The notes: generated by a model not told the origin, from the letters alone. A DNA stretch of 64,000 nt from Sellimonas caecigallum (GCF_045038405.1 NZ_CP173660.1:2418001-2482000), one strand, 5' to 3'; positions 8,544 through 18,246 are shown, counted from the stretch's first letter. A program made the numbers and translations.

Positions 8544-9866
8544 ATGGCAAAATATAAAATTGTTCATTATATCAATCAGTTCTTTGCCGGAATCGGCGGA
8601 GAAGAAAAAGCGGATTACAAACCAGAAGTAAGAGAGGAAGCATTAGGACCAGGCACAGCACTTGTCGATGCTCTTGGAGAAGATTTTGAACTGGCAGCTA
8701 CAATTATCTGCGGCGACAACTATTTCGGAGAAAATCTGGATGAAGCGACAGATACAATTATCGAAATGGTCAAAAAATACGAACCAGATGTATTTGTAGC
8801 TGGACCTGCATTTAACGCAGGACGTTATGGTGTTGCCTGTGGTACGATCTGTAAGGCTGTGGAAGAAAGACTGGGAATCCCGGTTGTGACAGCAGCTTAC
8901 GAGGAAAACCCGGGCGTTGACATGTTCCGCAAAGACGTAATCATCGTGAAAACAGGAGATTCTGCAGCTACGATGAGAAAGGTACTGCCGTACATGGTAA
9001 ACATTATCAAGAAGATGGCAGCGGGCGAAGAGATCCTTGGACCTGAGGAAGAAAACTATCACGAGAGAGGTATCCGTGTCAACTACTTTGCAAAAGAGAG
9101 AGGATCCGAACGTGCGATCCAGATGCTTGTAAAGAAGATGAAAGGAGAACCGTTCGAAACAGATCTTCCGATGCCGAAGTTTGACAGAGTACCGCCGGCA
9201 CCGGCAATCAAAGATATCAAACACGCAAAGATTGCTGTCGTAACATCAGGTGGAGTTGTTCCGGTAGGAAATCCGGATCATATTGAATCTTCCAATGCAA
9301 CGAAGTTTGGCATTTACTCCATCGAAGATATGGATGAGATGACACCAGACAAATTCACAACGATCCATGGTGGATATGACCGCCAGTTTGTTATGGAAAA
9401 TCCGAACCTTGTCGTTCCGCTTGACGTTTTGAGAGAAATGGAAAAAGACGGAGAATTCGGCGAACTTGTCAACTTCTTCTGTACGACGACAGGTACAGGA
9501 ACAGCCACAGGATCTGCGGCTAAATTTGGAGATGAGATCGGAAAGATCCTCACAGAGAAAGAACATGTTGACGGTGTTATCCTCGTCAGCACATGAGGTA
9601 CCTGTACTCGTTGCGGTGCAACGATGGTTAAAGGAATCGAAAAATATGGGGTTCCTGTAGTACATATGGCAACAGTCGTTCCGATTTCCCTTACGATTGG
9701 TGCAAACCGAATCATCCCAGGTGTTGGTATCCCGTATCCTCTTGGCGATCCTACTCAGGGCGAAGTGGATTCCAAGAAGATCCGTAAGAGAATGGTACGC
9801 CGTGCTCTGAAAGCACTCCAGACAGAAGTAGACGGACAGACGGTATTTGAAAAAGACAACTTCTAA
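8544..9866 (+). CDS. grdB: Selenoprotein GrdB, component B gamma subunit of glycine-type reductase
   Basis: 440-residue selenoprotein. The UGA at 9594-9596 (residue 351) is read as selenocysteine: the frame continues to TAA 9866 and the surroundings VST-U-GTCTRCGATMVK match the GrdB active site. In the family, selenocysteine takes the carboxymethyl group from the substrate and passes it to selenoprotein A, leading to acetyl phosphate. The N-terminal part has VHYINQFFAGIGGEEKAD and GPAFNAGRYGVACGTICKA. ATG 8544 follows GAGGAGG. GrdH (betaine) and GrdF (sarcosine) are alternatives. Components A and C and the Sec machinery are not in this window. Confidence 0.92.
9594..9623 (+). promoter_or_regulatory. 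UGA selenocysteine codon with SECIS-like hairpin
   Basis: The UGA at 9594-9596 is followed 12 bases later by a perfect six-pair stem CGTTGC/GCAACG (9609-9614, 9618-9623) closing a GGT loop. Bacterial SECIS elements lie at this distance and carry G residues in the apical loop for SelB. The hairpin sits inside the coding region. Confidence 0.75.
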
Positions 9867-9893
9867 AGAGAAGTCGCGAGTAAAAAGTAATTT

Positions 9894-9928
9894 GCGGGTA
9901 CGGTGCATTTCGTACTGTGCCCGCTTTT
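9894..9928 (+). terminator. Terminator after grdB
   Basis: GCGGGTACGGT and ACTGTGCCCGC pair with wobbles around a short loop, followed by TTTT. The weak T run may allow read-through into the transporter gene. Confidence 0.65.
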
Positions 9929-9960
9929 CCATTATTATATGAAGGATAGGAGGGGACTCT

Positions 9961-11106
9961 ATGGGCAAAGAAAACGGAGCGGTCAGCTGGAAAAGAGTTT
10001 TGATTCTGGCTGGAGCGGTCATCGCATTTACGATCGGGTCAGGATTTGCAACCGGACAGGAAATCATTCAGTATTTCACAGCGTATGGTTGGCAGTCGCT
10101 TCTGGTAATCCTTGTTTTTGCAGTTGCGTTTTTGTACTATAATTTCAATTTTGCAAAAGCAGGAGCAGAGGAAAAATTCGAACACGGCAATGATGTGTAT
10201 AGATATTATTGTGGAAAATATATAGGAACATTTTACGATTACTATTCCACCATTTTCTGCTACATGTCATTCTGGGTTATGATCGGGGGAGCTGCATCCA
10301 CATTGAATCAGGAATACGGACTTCCGACATGGGCAGGAGCGGTTATTCTTACAGTTCTGACAGTTATCACAGTAGTGGGAGGATTAAATTCCCTTGTTGA
10401 TGCAATTGGTGTAGTAGGTCCAATCATTGTTGTCCTTTGTATCTTCATTGGCCTTGTGACCTGCATTCGTGACGGGGCCGATATCGGAGCTGGTCTGGAA
10501 GTCATCCGGACAGGAGCATATGCAGGAGCGGCAGAAGGCGAAACGATCAAAAATGCCGGAGCAAACTGGCTGATTTCCGGTCTGTCCTACGCAGGATTTG
10601 TCCTTCTGTGGTTTGCAAGTTTTACAGCGGCTCTTGGATCTAAAAATAAAAAGAAGGATCTCAATTATGGTATCATAGGTGGTACATTGGCGGTATGTAT
10701 TGCAATAGCTTTGATTTCTTTCGGACAGATTGCGAATATCAATACACCTCTGGAGGATGGAAGCGCATATGTGTGGAATGCTGATATCCCGAACCTGATT
10801 CTTGCCATGAAGATTTGGAAACCATTCTCTGCAATCTTTGCGATTGTAGTATTTGCCGGAATCTATACAACGGCAGTTCCGCTGCTTTATAACCCGGCAT
10901 CCCGATTTGCAAAAGAAGGAACGCCAAAGTTTAAGATTTTGACGGTTGTCCTTGCAGTGATCGGTCTTATCGTCGGACTATTCCTCCCGTTCAGAACACT
11001 CGTAAATGTGATCTACGTTTTGAATGGCTATGTGGGAGCGATTCTGATCATCTTCATGATAAAGAAAAATATATCAGATTTTCTTGCTAAGAAGAAAAAG
11101 GCATAA
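9961..11106 (+). CDS. YkvI-family membrane transporter-like protein
   Basis: 381-residue polytopic protein with about ten hydrophobic helices and a lysine-rich tail. The N-terminus has FTIGSGFATGQEIIQYF, the unwound-helix G-S-G-x-A-x-G-Q signature of YkvI-like proteins, a branch of the LeuT/APC-fold secondary transporters. Start ATG 9961 follows ATAGGAGGGG. It lies 94 bases after grdB behind a weak terminator, so uptake of the amine or amino acid reduced by the GrdEB product is a reasonable inference. Substrate and coupling ion are unknown. Confidence 0.72.
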   Translation: MGKENGAVSWKRVLILAGAVIAFTIGSGFATGQEIIQYFTAYGWQSLLVILVFAVAFLYYNFNFAKAGAEEKFEHGNDVYRYYCGKYIGTFYDYYSTIFCYMSFWVMIGGAASTLNQEYGLPTWAGAVILTVLTVITVVGGLNSLVDAIGVVGPIIVVLCIFIGLVTCIRDGADIGAGLEVIRTGAYAGAAEGETIKNAGANWLISGLSYAGFVLLWFASFTAALGSKNKKKDLNYGIIGGTLAVCIAIALISFGQIANINTPLEDGSAYVWNADIPNLILAMKIWKPFSAIFAIVVFAGIYTTAVPLLYNPASRFAKEGTPKFKILTVVLAVIGLIVGLFLPFRTLVNVIYVLNGYVGAILIIFMIKKNISDFLAKKKKA

Positions 11107-11132
11107 CAAAGCATAATATATGAAAAGAAAGA

Positions 11133-11162
11133 CAGCAATCAGATACGGTTGCTGTTTTTTTT
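11133..11162 (+). terminator. Rho-independent terminator
   Basis: CAGCAATC-AGATAC-GGTTGCTG stem followed by eight Ts. Confidence 0.85.
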
Positions 11163-11321
11163 GAAGACTGAAAAGATTGCGGAATCAGCAAGTTTGAGAC
11201 GTCATTGTCGGTATATAGATAAAAGCTGGAAAAAATATAGAAAAAAACAGGTGCCTTTTTTTGAAAATGATGTTATGATTCTCTTGGGGAAGACACAAAA
11301 GAAATGGAGTGAGATGTGTTT

Positions 11322-12563
11322 ATGAATTACAACACGATTGTTGAAGAAATCTTGGACATTGGCGAAGAAATGTTAAAGAGCGGCGCCGAGAATTTTCGGA
11401 TTGAAGAGGCACTTTACCGAATGCTCAAAAGTTACGGATTTACAAGATACGATGCTTTTGTCATACCGAGCAATATCCAGGTTACTGCAAAGACGCCGGA
11501 CGGAGAATTTATCACACAGATCCGGCATATCGAGACGTCGGAAAATGATTTTGACCGCTTAGATTATCTGAATAATTTATCAAGGTATGTCTGTGCTAAC
11601 ACACCGGATGAAGATACACTCAGGGAAAAATACATGGAAGTCATGCATCGAAAGCCGCAGCATCCTGCAGCAAGATATTTTGCCGGTATCATGGGAGGGG
11701 CAGGATTTGCTGTCTTTTTTGGATCAAATTTCGAAGATGCGATTGTGGCGGTTATCGTCTCTTTGATGATTGTCATTGTGGGGAAATGGCTAAGCAAAAG
11801 GGAAGGAAATTTGATGATCTACAATCTGATTCTTGCGTTTTTGTCGGAAGTCATCATCATTGGAGCTGTGAAATGTGGAATTGGTCTGCATCCGGATCGA
11901 ATCATGATAGGGATTGTGATGCTTCTGATCAGTGGTCTTGGAACGACAAACGGAATCAGGGAACTGATTCAGAGAGATTTTATATCCGGTTCTATCAATA
12001 TTATGAATTCTTTCTTGGGAGCGGCAGGGATTGCGCTTGGCATTGCGCTTGCCATGATGATTTTTGACAGAACGCCTATGGAAGCGTTTATGCTGGCTCC
12101 GGGGATTCCTTTGCAGTTAATTTCCTGTACCATTGCATGTACCGGTTTTGCCATGTGGTTCCAGGTGCGGGGAAGACAGGTCTTTTATTCCAGCGTTGGG
12201 GCTTTTATTACATGGGGGATCTATGCACTTGTGTATGAGATTCGGCCGAGCAATTTCCTGGCTACGCTGATAGCGGCAGTTTTTGTTGGATTTTATGCAT
12301 ACATCATGGCACGTATCAATAAGGCACCGTCCACAATTTTCCTGACAGCGTCGGTGTTTCCGCTCATACCGGGGCCGAATCTTTACTATCTTTTATACGG
12401 CTGCGTAAGCAACGATATGGATTTGGCAGTAAGTGAAGGAATCCTTTTGTTTACGACCTGCCTTGCAATTGCGTTTGGCTTCAATATTGTGGATGTCGTG
12501 TCCAGAAGTATTACGAATGCGCTGAGAAAAAGAAATCAGAATCATGTCGGAGGAGACTTCTGA
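11322..12563 (+). CDS. ThrE-family threonine/serine exporter, fused two-domain form
   Basis: 413-residue membrane protein. The first 110 or so residues are the soluble start of the ThrE domain (EEILDIGEEMLKSGAENFRI and FVIPSNIQVTAKTPDGEF). Five hydrophobic helices follow, then a second five-helix block (from about residue 270) like the small ThrE-associated domain that is a separate protein in many species. The family exports threonine or serine. ATG 11322 is preferred over GTG 11316 because it is better spaced from GGAGTGAG. Not an obvious part of the grd group; amino-acid export is by family only. Confidence 0.82.
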   Translation: MNYNTIVEEILDIGEEMLKSGAENFRIEEALYRMLKSYGFTRYDAFVIPSNIQVTAKTPDGEFITQIRHIETSENDFDRLDYLNNLSRYVCANTPDEDTLREKYMEVMHRKPQHPAARYFAGIMGGAGFAVFFGSNFEDAIVAVIVSLMIVIVGKWLSKREGNLMIYNLILAFLSEVIIIGAVKCGIGLHPDRIMIGIVMLLISGLGTTNGIRELIQRDFISGSINIMNSFLGAAGIALGIALAMMIFDRTPMEAFMLAPGIPLQLISCTIACTGFAMWFQVRGRQVFYSSVGAFITWGIYALVYEIRPSNFLATLIAAVFVGFYAYIMARINKAPSTIFLTASVFPLIPGPNLYYLLYGCVSNDMDLAVSEGILLFTTCLAIAFGFNIVDVVSRSITNALRKRNQNHVGGDF

Positions 12564-12594
12564 TAAAGACATCTCGCAGAAAAAAAGAAAAACA

Positions 12595-12623
12595 TTGATT
12601 TTTACAGCAATGTCTAGTAGAAT
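12595..12623 (+). promoter_or_regulatory. Predicted plsX promoter
   Basis: TTGATT (12595-12600), 17-base spacer, TAGAAT (12618-12623), 28 bases before the plsX start. No convincing FapR operator was recognised. Confidence 0.5.
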
Positions 12624-12651
12624 TGTTTTTAGAATGCTAGGAGGTAGAAGC

Positions 12652-13665
12652 ATGGCAGAATTTACGAAGGTGGCACTGGACGCCATGGGAGGAGATAACG
12701 CTCCTGTAGAGATTGTCAAAGGTGCTGTGGACGCAGTGAACAAGCGTAAGGATATCAGAGTGGCTCTTGTGGGAAAAGAGGAAATCATAAAGAAAGAGCT
12801 TCAGCAATATACTTACGACAAAGAGCAGATTGAGATTGTCAATGCTGATGAGGTAATCGAAACCGCAGAGCCGCCGGTCAACGCGATCCGGAAGAAAAAA
12901 AATTCATCTATCGTTGTAGCTATGGGAATGGTTAAGCGCGGCGAGGCGGATGCCTTCGTGTCGGCGGGAAGTTCAGGTGCTGTTCTCGTAGGAGGTCAGG
13001 TTCTAATCGGCAGGATCAAAGGTGTGGAGCGTCCGCCGCTGGCCCCGCTTTTACCGACGAAAAAAGGATTCTCTTTGTTGATCGACTGCGGGGCAAATGT
13101 AGATGCCCGGCCATCCCACCTGGTGCAGTTCGCAAAGATGGGATCGATCTACATGGAACATGTAATGGGAATCAAAAATCCGAAAGTTGCGATCGTAAAT
13201 ATCGGAGCGGAAGAGGAAAAGGGAAATGCACTGGTAAAAGAAACGTTTCCGCTTTTGAAAGAGTGCAAGGATATCAATTTTACAGGAAGCATCGAGGCAA
13301 GAAATATACCATATGGAGATGCGGATGTCATTGTATGTGAAGCGTTTGCCGGAAATATCATACTGAAGCTGTTTGAAGGCGTAGGCGGAGTGCTGATGGA
13401 GAAGATCAAAGAAGGATTGATGCAGGATTTGCGGACAAAGATAGGCGCCCTTTTGATCAAGCCGGCTCTCAAAAAGACAATGAAGGGATTTGATGCAAGC
13501 GAGTATGGCGGAGCCCCTCTTCTTGGTTTGAATGGGCTTGTTGTGAAGACGCATGGAAGTTCCAAGGCAAAGGAAGTTTGCAATTCCATCATTCAGTGCG
13601 TAACTTTTAAAGAACAGAGAATCAATGAAAAAATCAAAGAATGCATTCAAAAAGAGGAAGAATAA
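12652..13665 (+). CDS. plsX: Phosphate acyltransferase PlsX
   Basis: 337-residue peripheral membrane enzyme converting acyl-ACP and phosphate to acyl phosphate, the first step to phosphatidic acid. Signature segments are VALDAMGGDNAPVEIVKGAV at the N-terminus, SAGSSGAVLVGGQVLIGRI, RPPLAPLLPTKKG, and NIGAEEEKGNALVKET. An in-frame ATG 108 bases upstream lacks a ribosome site; ATG 12652 follows CTAGGAGGTAG and gives the family length. acpP follows 24 bases later, the usual fatty acid/phospholipid pairing. In many Firmicutes plsX directly follows rpmF; here they are separated by the grd block. Confidence 0.96.
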   Translation: MAEFTKVALDAMGGDNAPVEIVKGAVDAVNKRKDIRVALVGKEEIIKKELQQYTYDKEQIEIVNADEVIETAEPPVNAIRKKKNSSIVVAMGMVKRGEADAFVSAGSSGAVLVGGQVLIGRIKGVERPPLAPLLPTKKGFSLLIDCGANVDARPSHLVQFAKMGSIYMEHVMGIKNPKVAIVNIGAEEEKGNALVKETFPLLKECKDINFTGSIEARNIPYGDADVIVCEAFAGNIILKLFEGVGGVLMEKIKEGLMQDLRTKIGALLIKPALKKTMKGFDASEYGGAPLLGLNGLVVKTHGSSKAKEVCNSIIQCVTFKEQRINEKIKECIQKEEE

Positions 13666-13689
13666 AACAGTTAAGGAAGGTATGTGACT

Positions 13690-13923
13690 ATGGAATTTGA
13701 AAAATTGCAGGGAATTATTGCAGATGTATTAAACGTGGATACAGCAGATATCACGATGGACACGACATTTGTAGATGATCTGGGAGCAGATTCTTTGGAC
13801 ATTTTCCAGATTATCATGGGAATTGAAGAAGAATTTGACATTGAGATCGATAACGAAGATGCAGAAAAGATCGCTACTGTCGGAGATGCGGTAGAGCAGA
13901 TCAGAAATGCGACAAATAATTAA
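13690..13923 (+). CDS. acpP: Acyl carrier protein
   Basis: 77-residue acidic carrier of fatty acid synthesis. Phosphopantetheine is attached to the serine in [22 protein letters not shown] 13690 is better spaced from AAGGAAGG than GTG 13684. It lies between plsX and rnc as in many Firmicutes, and a terminator follows. Confidence 0.96.
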   Translation: MEFEKLQGIIADVLNVDTADITMDTTFVDDLGADSLDIFQIIMGIEEEFDIEIDNEDAEKIATVGDAVEQIRNATNN

Positions 13924-13937
13924 GAAAATAGATACGG

Positions 13938-13958
13938 AAAAGCCCGTCAGGGCTTTTT
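13938..13958 (+). terminator. Terminator between acpP and rnc
   Basis: AAAAGCCC-GTCA-GGGCTTTT with five Ts. It is short and strong and ends 19 bases before rnc. Confidence 0.8.
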
Positions 13959-13976
13959 CGTGTTAATGGGGGATTT

Positions 13977-14660
13977 ATGAGAAAATTGAAAGATCTGGAA
14001 AAGAGAATAGGATACCAGTTCAAGGACAAATCACTCCTGGAACATGCGGTGCGGCACAGCTCCTATGTCAATGAAAAGCATATGAAAAAATACGAATGTA
14101 ACGAGCGGCTGGAATTTCTCGGCGACGCAGTGCTGGAACTTGTATCCAGTGAATATCTGTTTTTTACATACCGGACGATGCCGGAAGGAGAACTCACGAA
14201 AAAGCGTGCCAGTATGGTATGTGAGCCGTCTCTTGCTTTTTGTGCCAGAGATATTGAGCTTGGGGAATATCTCCGGCTTGGAAAAGGGGAAGAGGCTACC
14301 GGGGGAAGAAAGCGGGATTCCGTGACATCTGACGCGATGGAAGCCCTGATCGGGGCAATCTATCTGGATGGTGGTTTTGCTAGTGCGAAAGAGTTTATAC
14401 ACCGTTTTATCCTAAACGATCTGGAGGACAAGCAGCTCTTTTTTGATAGCAAGACTATCTTACAGGAAATGGTGCAGGCTTCCTCCGATGCAGGGGTTGT
14501 CTACGAGCTTTTGCAGGAAGAAGGTCCCGACCACAACAAGACATTCCGAACTGGAGTAAGAATAGGCGGGGAAATTTTTGGAATGGGAGAGGGACGGACA
14601 AAGAAGGCTTCCGAGCAGCAGGCGGCATATCAGGCGATCCTGAAATTACAAGGAAAATAG
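13977..14660 (+). CDS. rnc: Ribonuclease III
   Basis: 227-residue double-strand-specific endoribonuclease for rRNA and mRNA processing. The RNase III signature NERLEFLGDAVLELV (Mg2+ ligands Glu and Asp) lies near residue 40, and SDAMEALIGAIYLDGG carries the second pair of catalytic acids. The C-terminal double-stranded-RNA-binding domain begins near residue 155 (SKTILQEMVQASS) and includes EGRTKKASEQQAAYQAIL. ATG 13977 follows GGGGGATTT. The rnc-smc-ftsY order is classic. Confidence 0.97.
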   Translation: MRKLKDLEKRIGYQFKDKSLLEHAVRHSSYVNEKHMKKYECNERLEFLGDAVLELVSSEYLFFTYRTMPEGELTKKRASMVCEPSLAFCARDIELGEYLRLGKGEEATGGRKRDSVTSDAMEALIGAIYLDGGFASAKEFIHRFILNDLEDKQLFFDSKTILQEMVQASSDAGVVYELLQEEGPDHNKTFRTGVRIGGEIFGMGEGRTKKASEQQAAYQAILKLQGK

Positions 14661-14670
14661 CAGGTGGTAT

Positions 14671-17600
14671 ATGTATCTAAAAAGTATTGAAGTGCAGGGA
14701 TTTAAATCATTTGCAAACAAAATCTTATTTCAGTTTCATAATGGGATTACCGGAATTGTAGGGCCAAACGGAAGCGGGAAGAGTAATGTAGCAGATGCGG
14801 TAAGATGGGTGCTCGGAGAACAGCGGGCAAAGCAGCTGCGAGGCGGCAATATGCAGGATGTCATTTTCTCCGGGACAGAGAACCGAAAGCCCTTAAGCTA
14901 CGCGTCAGTTGCCATTACACTTGACAATTCTGACCATCAGCTGCCGGTGGATTTTTCGGAGGTAACGGTCACAAGAAAGATCTATCGTTCCGGCGAGTCG
15001 GAGTATCTTCTCAATGGAAGTGCATGCCGTCTGAAAGATATCAACGAACTTTTTTACGATACCGGTATTGGAAAAGAGGGGTATTCGATCATCGGACAGG
15101 GACAGATAGATAAGATCCTGAGCGGAAAGCCAGAGGAAAGAAGAGAGCTCTTCGATGAGGCTGCGGGGATCGTCAAGTTCAAACGGAGGAAAAATGCATC
15201 TCTGAAAAAGCTGGACGAAGAACAGCAGAATCTTGTTCGCGTGACGGACATCCTTTCTGAGCTGGAAAAACAGTACGGCCCGTTAAAAAAGCAGTCGGAG
15301 ACGGCAAGAGAATACCTGAGGCTGCGGGAAGAACTGAAAAAGCAGGATATTAATGTATTTTTGATGGAGACAGAAAAGATACAAAAGGAATCCCAAAGGG
15401 TACAGGAGGATTTGAAAGGGGCTGAAGAAGAGCTTTCCGGTGCAAAGAAACAGTACGAGGACATGAAAGAGGAATATGCGGAAGTGGAGACTCGTTCTGA
15501 CGCCATCGAGGCGGAGACTGAGAAAACAAGAAGACAGCTCAATGAGACTGTGCTTTTGAAACAGCAGTTGGAGAACAGTATCGCGCTTCTTAAGGAACAG
15601 ATTCGAAGTATCCGTTCAAGCGACGAGCACTATGTTCAGAGAAGAAAAACCGTGTCCGAGGAACTGGAAAATCGTAAGGGTGAACTGCGGAATCTGGAAG
15701 AGGAGAAAGAAAATCTTCATTTGGAAGTAAAGCGCAGGGAAAAAATGGAAAATGCTGAGAAAGAAAAGCTCAGAGCACTTCAGGAAGAGATGGCCCGAAT
15801 CAGTTTTTCCATTGAAGAAAAGAAAGAGGAGATCATAAAACTCCTGTCTGGCCGGGCGTCCACAAAAGCGCAGATCCAGCATTTTGACACCCTGCAGGAG
15901 CAGATCCGGGTACAGAAGGCTGAGCTTGCAAAAGAGCTGCTTGGGATCTCACAGAAGGTGGAGGTGTACCGGGCAGAGTATGAGAAATACAAAGCAGAGC
16001 TTCAGGAAGCATCGGAAAAGATTCGCGGATATCAGGAAACCATCAGCGGATATGAAGCAGAGATTGTAAGACTTCAGACAGAGATCACACAGGGAAACGA
16101 AAAACTTCAGATTGGACAGGCCGCATATCACAGGGAGGAGTCCAGGCTGGAATCTCTGAAAAATATTACCGAGCGCTATGACGGATATGGAAACAGTATC
16201 CGAAGAGTGATGGAACAGAAAAAGAGGGAGGCCGGGATCCTTGGTGTCGTGGCGGATATCATTTCTGTTGATGCAAAATATGAGATTGCGGTGGAGACAG
16301 CGCTTGGCGGAAGTATACAGAATATCGTGACAGTGGATGAAGAGACTGCTAAGCGGATGATCGGCTATCTGAAAAAAAATAAGTTCGGACGGGCGACATT
16401 TCTGCCACTGACAAGCGTAAAATCAAGCCCGTTTTCCAGGCCGGAGGTGCTGGAGGAAGAAGGGGTTATCGGTCTTGCCCACACTCTTGTGAAAACGGAA
16501 AAGAAGTTTGAAGAGCTGGCAGGGAACTTGCTTGGTCGCACAGTTGTAGTGGACAATATTGATACGGGAATTCGGCTGGCAAGGAAATACCGACAGTCCA
16601 TAAGAATGGTCACACCGGAAGGGGAGCTTTTGAATCCCGGAGGATCCATGACAGGAGGTGCATTTAAGAATGCCGGAAACCTCCTTGGAAGACGCAGAGA
16701 AATAGAAGAGCTTGAAAAGACAGTTCAGCTTCTCAAAAAAGACATGGATGAGATGGAAACCACCGTTGAGGAAGCTAAAAAGAAGAGAGCGGCATTCTAT
16801 GGGAAGATGGATGATTTAAAAGCTGAGCTCCAAGAAGTTTTCGTCATCCAGAACACAGCAAAAATGAACCTGAATCAGGTACAGGAACATCAGCGCGGGA
16901 TCGTAGAAAAGAAGGCAGCACTGATCAGAGAAAACGAAGAGCTGGATGCAAAGATCCGGGAAATGAAAGAAAACCGGGAATCCATAGAGATTGAACTGGG
17001 GACGTCAGAAGAGCTTGAGAGAAAACTTGGAGACCGTGCAGAAGAAGAACAGATCCTCTTAGAGCAGAAAAAGAAAGAAGAGGAGAAACTGCATCAGATG
17101 GCCGAAGAGGCACATCTTGCATTTGCGGAGCTCGGACAAAAAGAAGTATTCCTTCAGGAAAATGAAGAACGTATCAAAAGAGAGTGTTCAAAACTCATGG
17201 AAGAAATGGATGAGCTGGACAGAAGCCGCGGAAGTACGAAAGATACCATTGAGGAGAAAGAAAGACAGATCGTACAGACGGAACAGAAGATCAGAGATGC
17301 CGGGGAACTTATAGATGAAATCCAGCAGCTTACGCAAACCTATCAGAAGGAGAGGGAAGAGCTGGCGGTCAAACTCAGGACATTTTTGAAAAAACGAGAC
17401 GACATGTCGGCTCATATTTCGGATCTTGACAAAGAATGTTTCCGGCTGTCTGGAAAAAAAGAAACTCTTGAAGAAACGATGGAAAAGCATCAGAATTATA
17501 TGTGGGAGGAATATGAAATTACCTACAATCATGCTCTTTCCTACCGGGATGAGAGTTTAACCGATCTGGCTTCCATGAAAAGAGAAGCCCAGAGGATCAA

Positions 17601-18228
17601 AGGAGAAATCAAAGGGCTTGGAAATGTCAATGTCAATGCCATTGAAGATTTCCGGAATCTGGAAGATCGGTACGAATTTCTGAAAGGCCAGTATGAGGAT
17701 CTCGTGGAGGCAGAGGCTACTTTAAAACAGATTATCCAGGAGCTGGATGCCGCCATGAGAAAGCAGTTCGAAGAACAGTTTGCTCGTATCTGCAAAGAGT
17801 TCGATTCTGTGTTCCGGCAGCTTTTTGGCGGCGGAAAAGGGACACTGGAACTTTTGGAGGAGGAAGATATCCTGGAAGCTGGAATTAGGATCATCGCTCA
17901 GCCTCCGGGCAAAAAACTTCAGAATATGATGCAGCTTTCAGGAGGCGAGAAAGCGCTGACCGCCATCGCATTGCTTTTTGCAATACAAAATCTGAAACCG
18001 TCTCCATTCTGTCTTCTGGATGAGATCGAAGCAGCACTTGATGATTCCAACGTGACGAGATTTGCCCAGTATCTGCATAAGCTTACGAAAAACACGCAGT
18101 TTATTGTCATTACTCACCGTAGAGGGACGATGACAGCGGCAGATCGGCTATATGGGATCACAATGCAGGAAAAAGGGGTTTCGACGCTGGTGTCCGTGGA
18201 TCTTTTGGAGCATCAGCTTGATAAATAG
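14671..18228 (+). CDS. smc: Chromosome segregation SMC protein
   Basis: 1185-residue condensin ATPase. The N-terminal head has Walker A GPNGSGKSNVADAVRWVLG (about residues 32-50). A long coiled coil (about 170-500) leads to the hinge domain (about 515-640, DGYGNSIRRVMEQK and LLNPGGSMTGGAFKN). A second coiled coil (to about 1020) leads to the C-terminal head with signature LSGGEKALTAIALLFA and Walker B FCLLDEIEAALDD. It dimerises at the hinge and loads on DNA with ScpA/ScpB, which are not in this window. ATG 14671 follows CAGGTGG, 10 bases after rnc. Confidence 0.98.
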   Translation: MYLKSIEVQGFKSFANKILFQFHNGITGIVGPNGSGKSNVADAVRWVLGEQRAKQLRGGNMQDVIFSGTENRKPLSYASVAITLDNSDHQLPVDFSEVTVTRKIYRSGESEYLLNGSACRLKDINELFYDTGIGKEGYSIIGQGQIDKILSGKPEERRELFDEAAGIVKFKRRKNASLKKLDEEQQNLVRVTDILSELEKQYGPLKKQSETAREYLRLREELKKQDINVFLMETEKIQKESQRVQEDLKGAEEELSGAKKQYEDMKEEYAEVETRSDAIEAETEKTRRQLNETVLLKQQLENSIALLKEQIRSIRSSDEHYVQRRKTVSEELENRKGELRNLEEEKENLHLEVKRREKMENAEKEKLRALQEEMARISFSIEEKKEEIIKLLSGRASTKAQIQHFDTLQEQIRVQKAELAKELLGISQKVEVYRAEYEKYKAELQEASEKIRGYQETISGYEAEIVRLQTEITQGNEKLQIGQAAYHREESRLESLKNITERYDGYGNSIRRVMEQKKREAGILGVVADIISVDAKYEIAVETALGGSIQNIVTVDEETAKRMIGYLKKNKFGRATFLPLTSVKSSPFSRPEVLEEEGVIGLAHTLVKTEKKFEELAGNLLGRTVVVDNIDTGIRLARKYRQSIRMVTPEGELLNPGGSMTGGAFKNAGNLLGRRREIEELEKTVQLLKKDMDEMETTVEEAKKKRAAFYGKMDDLKAELQEVFVIQNTAKMNLNQVQEHQRGIVEKKAALIRENEELDAKIREMKENRESIEIELGTSEELERKLGDRAEEEQILLEQKKKEEEKLHQMAEEAHLAFAELGQKEVFLQENEERIKRECSKLMEEMDELDRSRGSTKDTIEEKERQIVQTEQKIRDAGELIDEIQQLTQTYQKEREELAVKLRTFLKKRDDMSAHISDLDKECFRLSGKKETLEETMEKHQNYMWEEYEITYNHALSYRDESLTDLASMKREAQRIKGEIKGLGNVNVNAIEDFRNLEDRYEFLKGQYEDLVEAEATLKQIIQELDAAMRKQFEEQFARICKEFDSVFRQLFGGGKGTLELLEEEDILEAGIRIIAQPPGKKLQNMMQLSGGEKALTAIALLFAIQNLKPSPFCLLDEIEAALDDSNVTRFAQYLHKLTKNTQFIVITHRRGTMTAADRLYGITMQEKGVSTLVSVDLLEHQLDK

Positions 18229-18246
18229 AAAATGGAGGAAAAAAGT

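Noticed and set aside
9624..9866. Separate 80-residue gene after grdB
   Set aside because: It is the C-terminal part of GrdB after the selenocysteine codon, in the same frame.
9246..10067. Minus-strand ORF (273 codons) opposite grdB and the next gene
   Set aside because: Shadow ORF across two genes and a terminator, with no recognisable domain.
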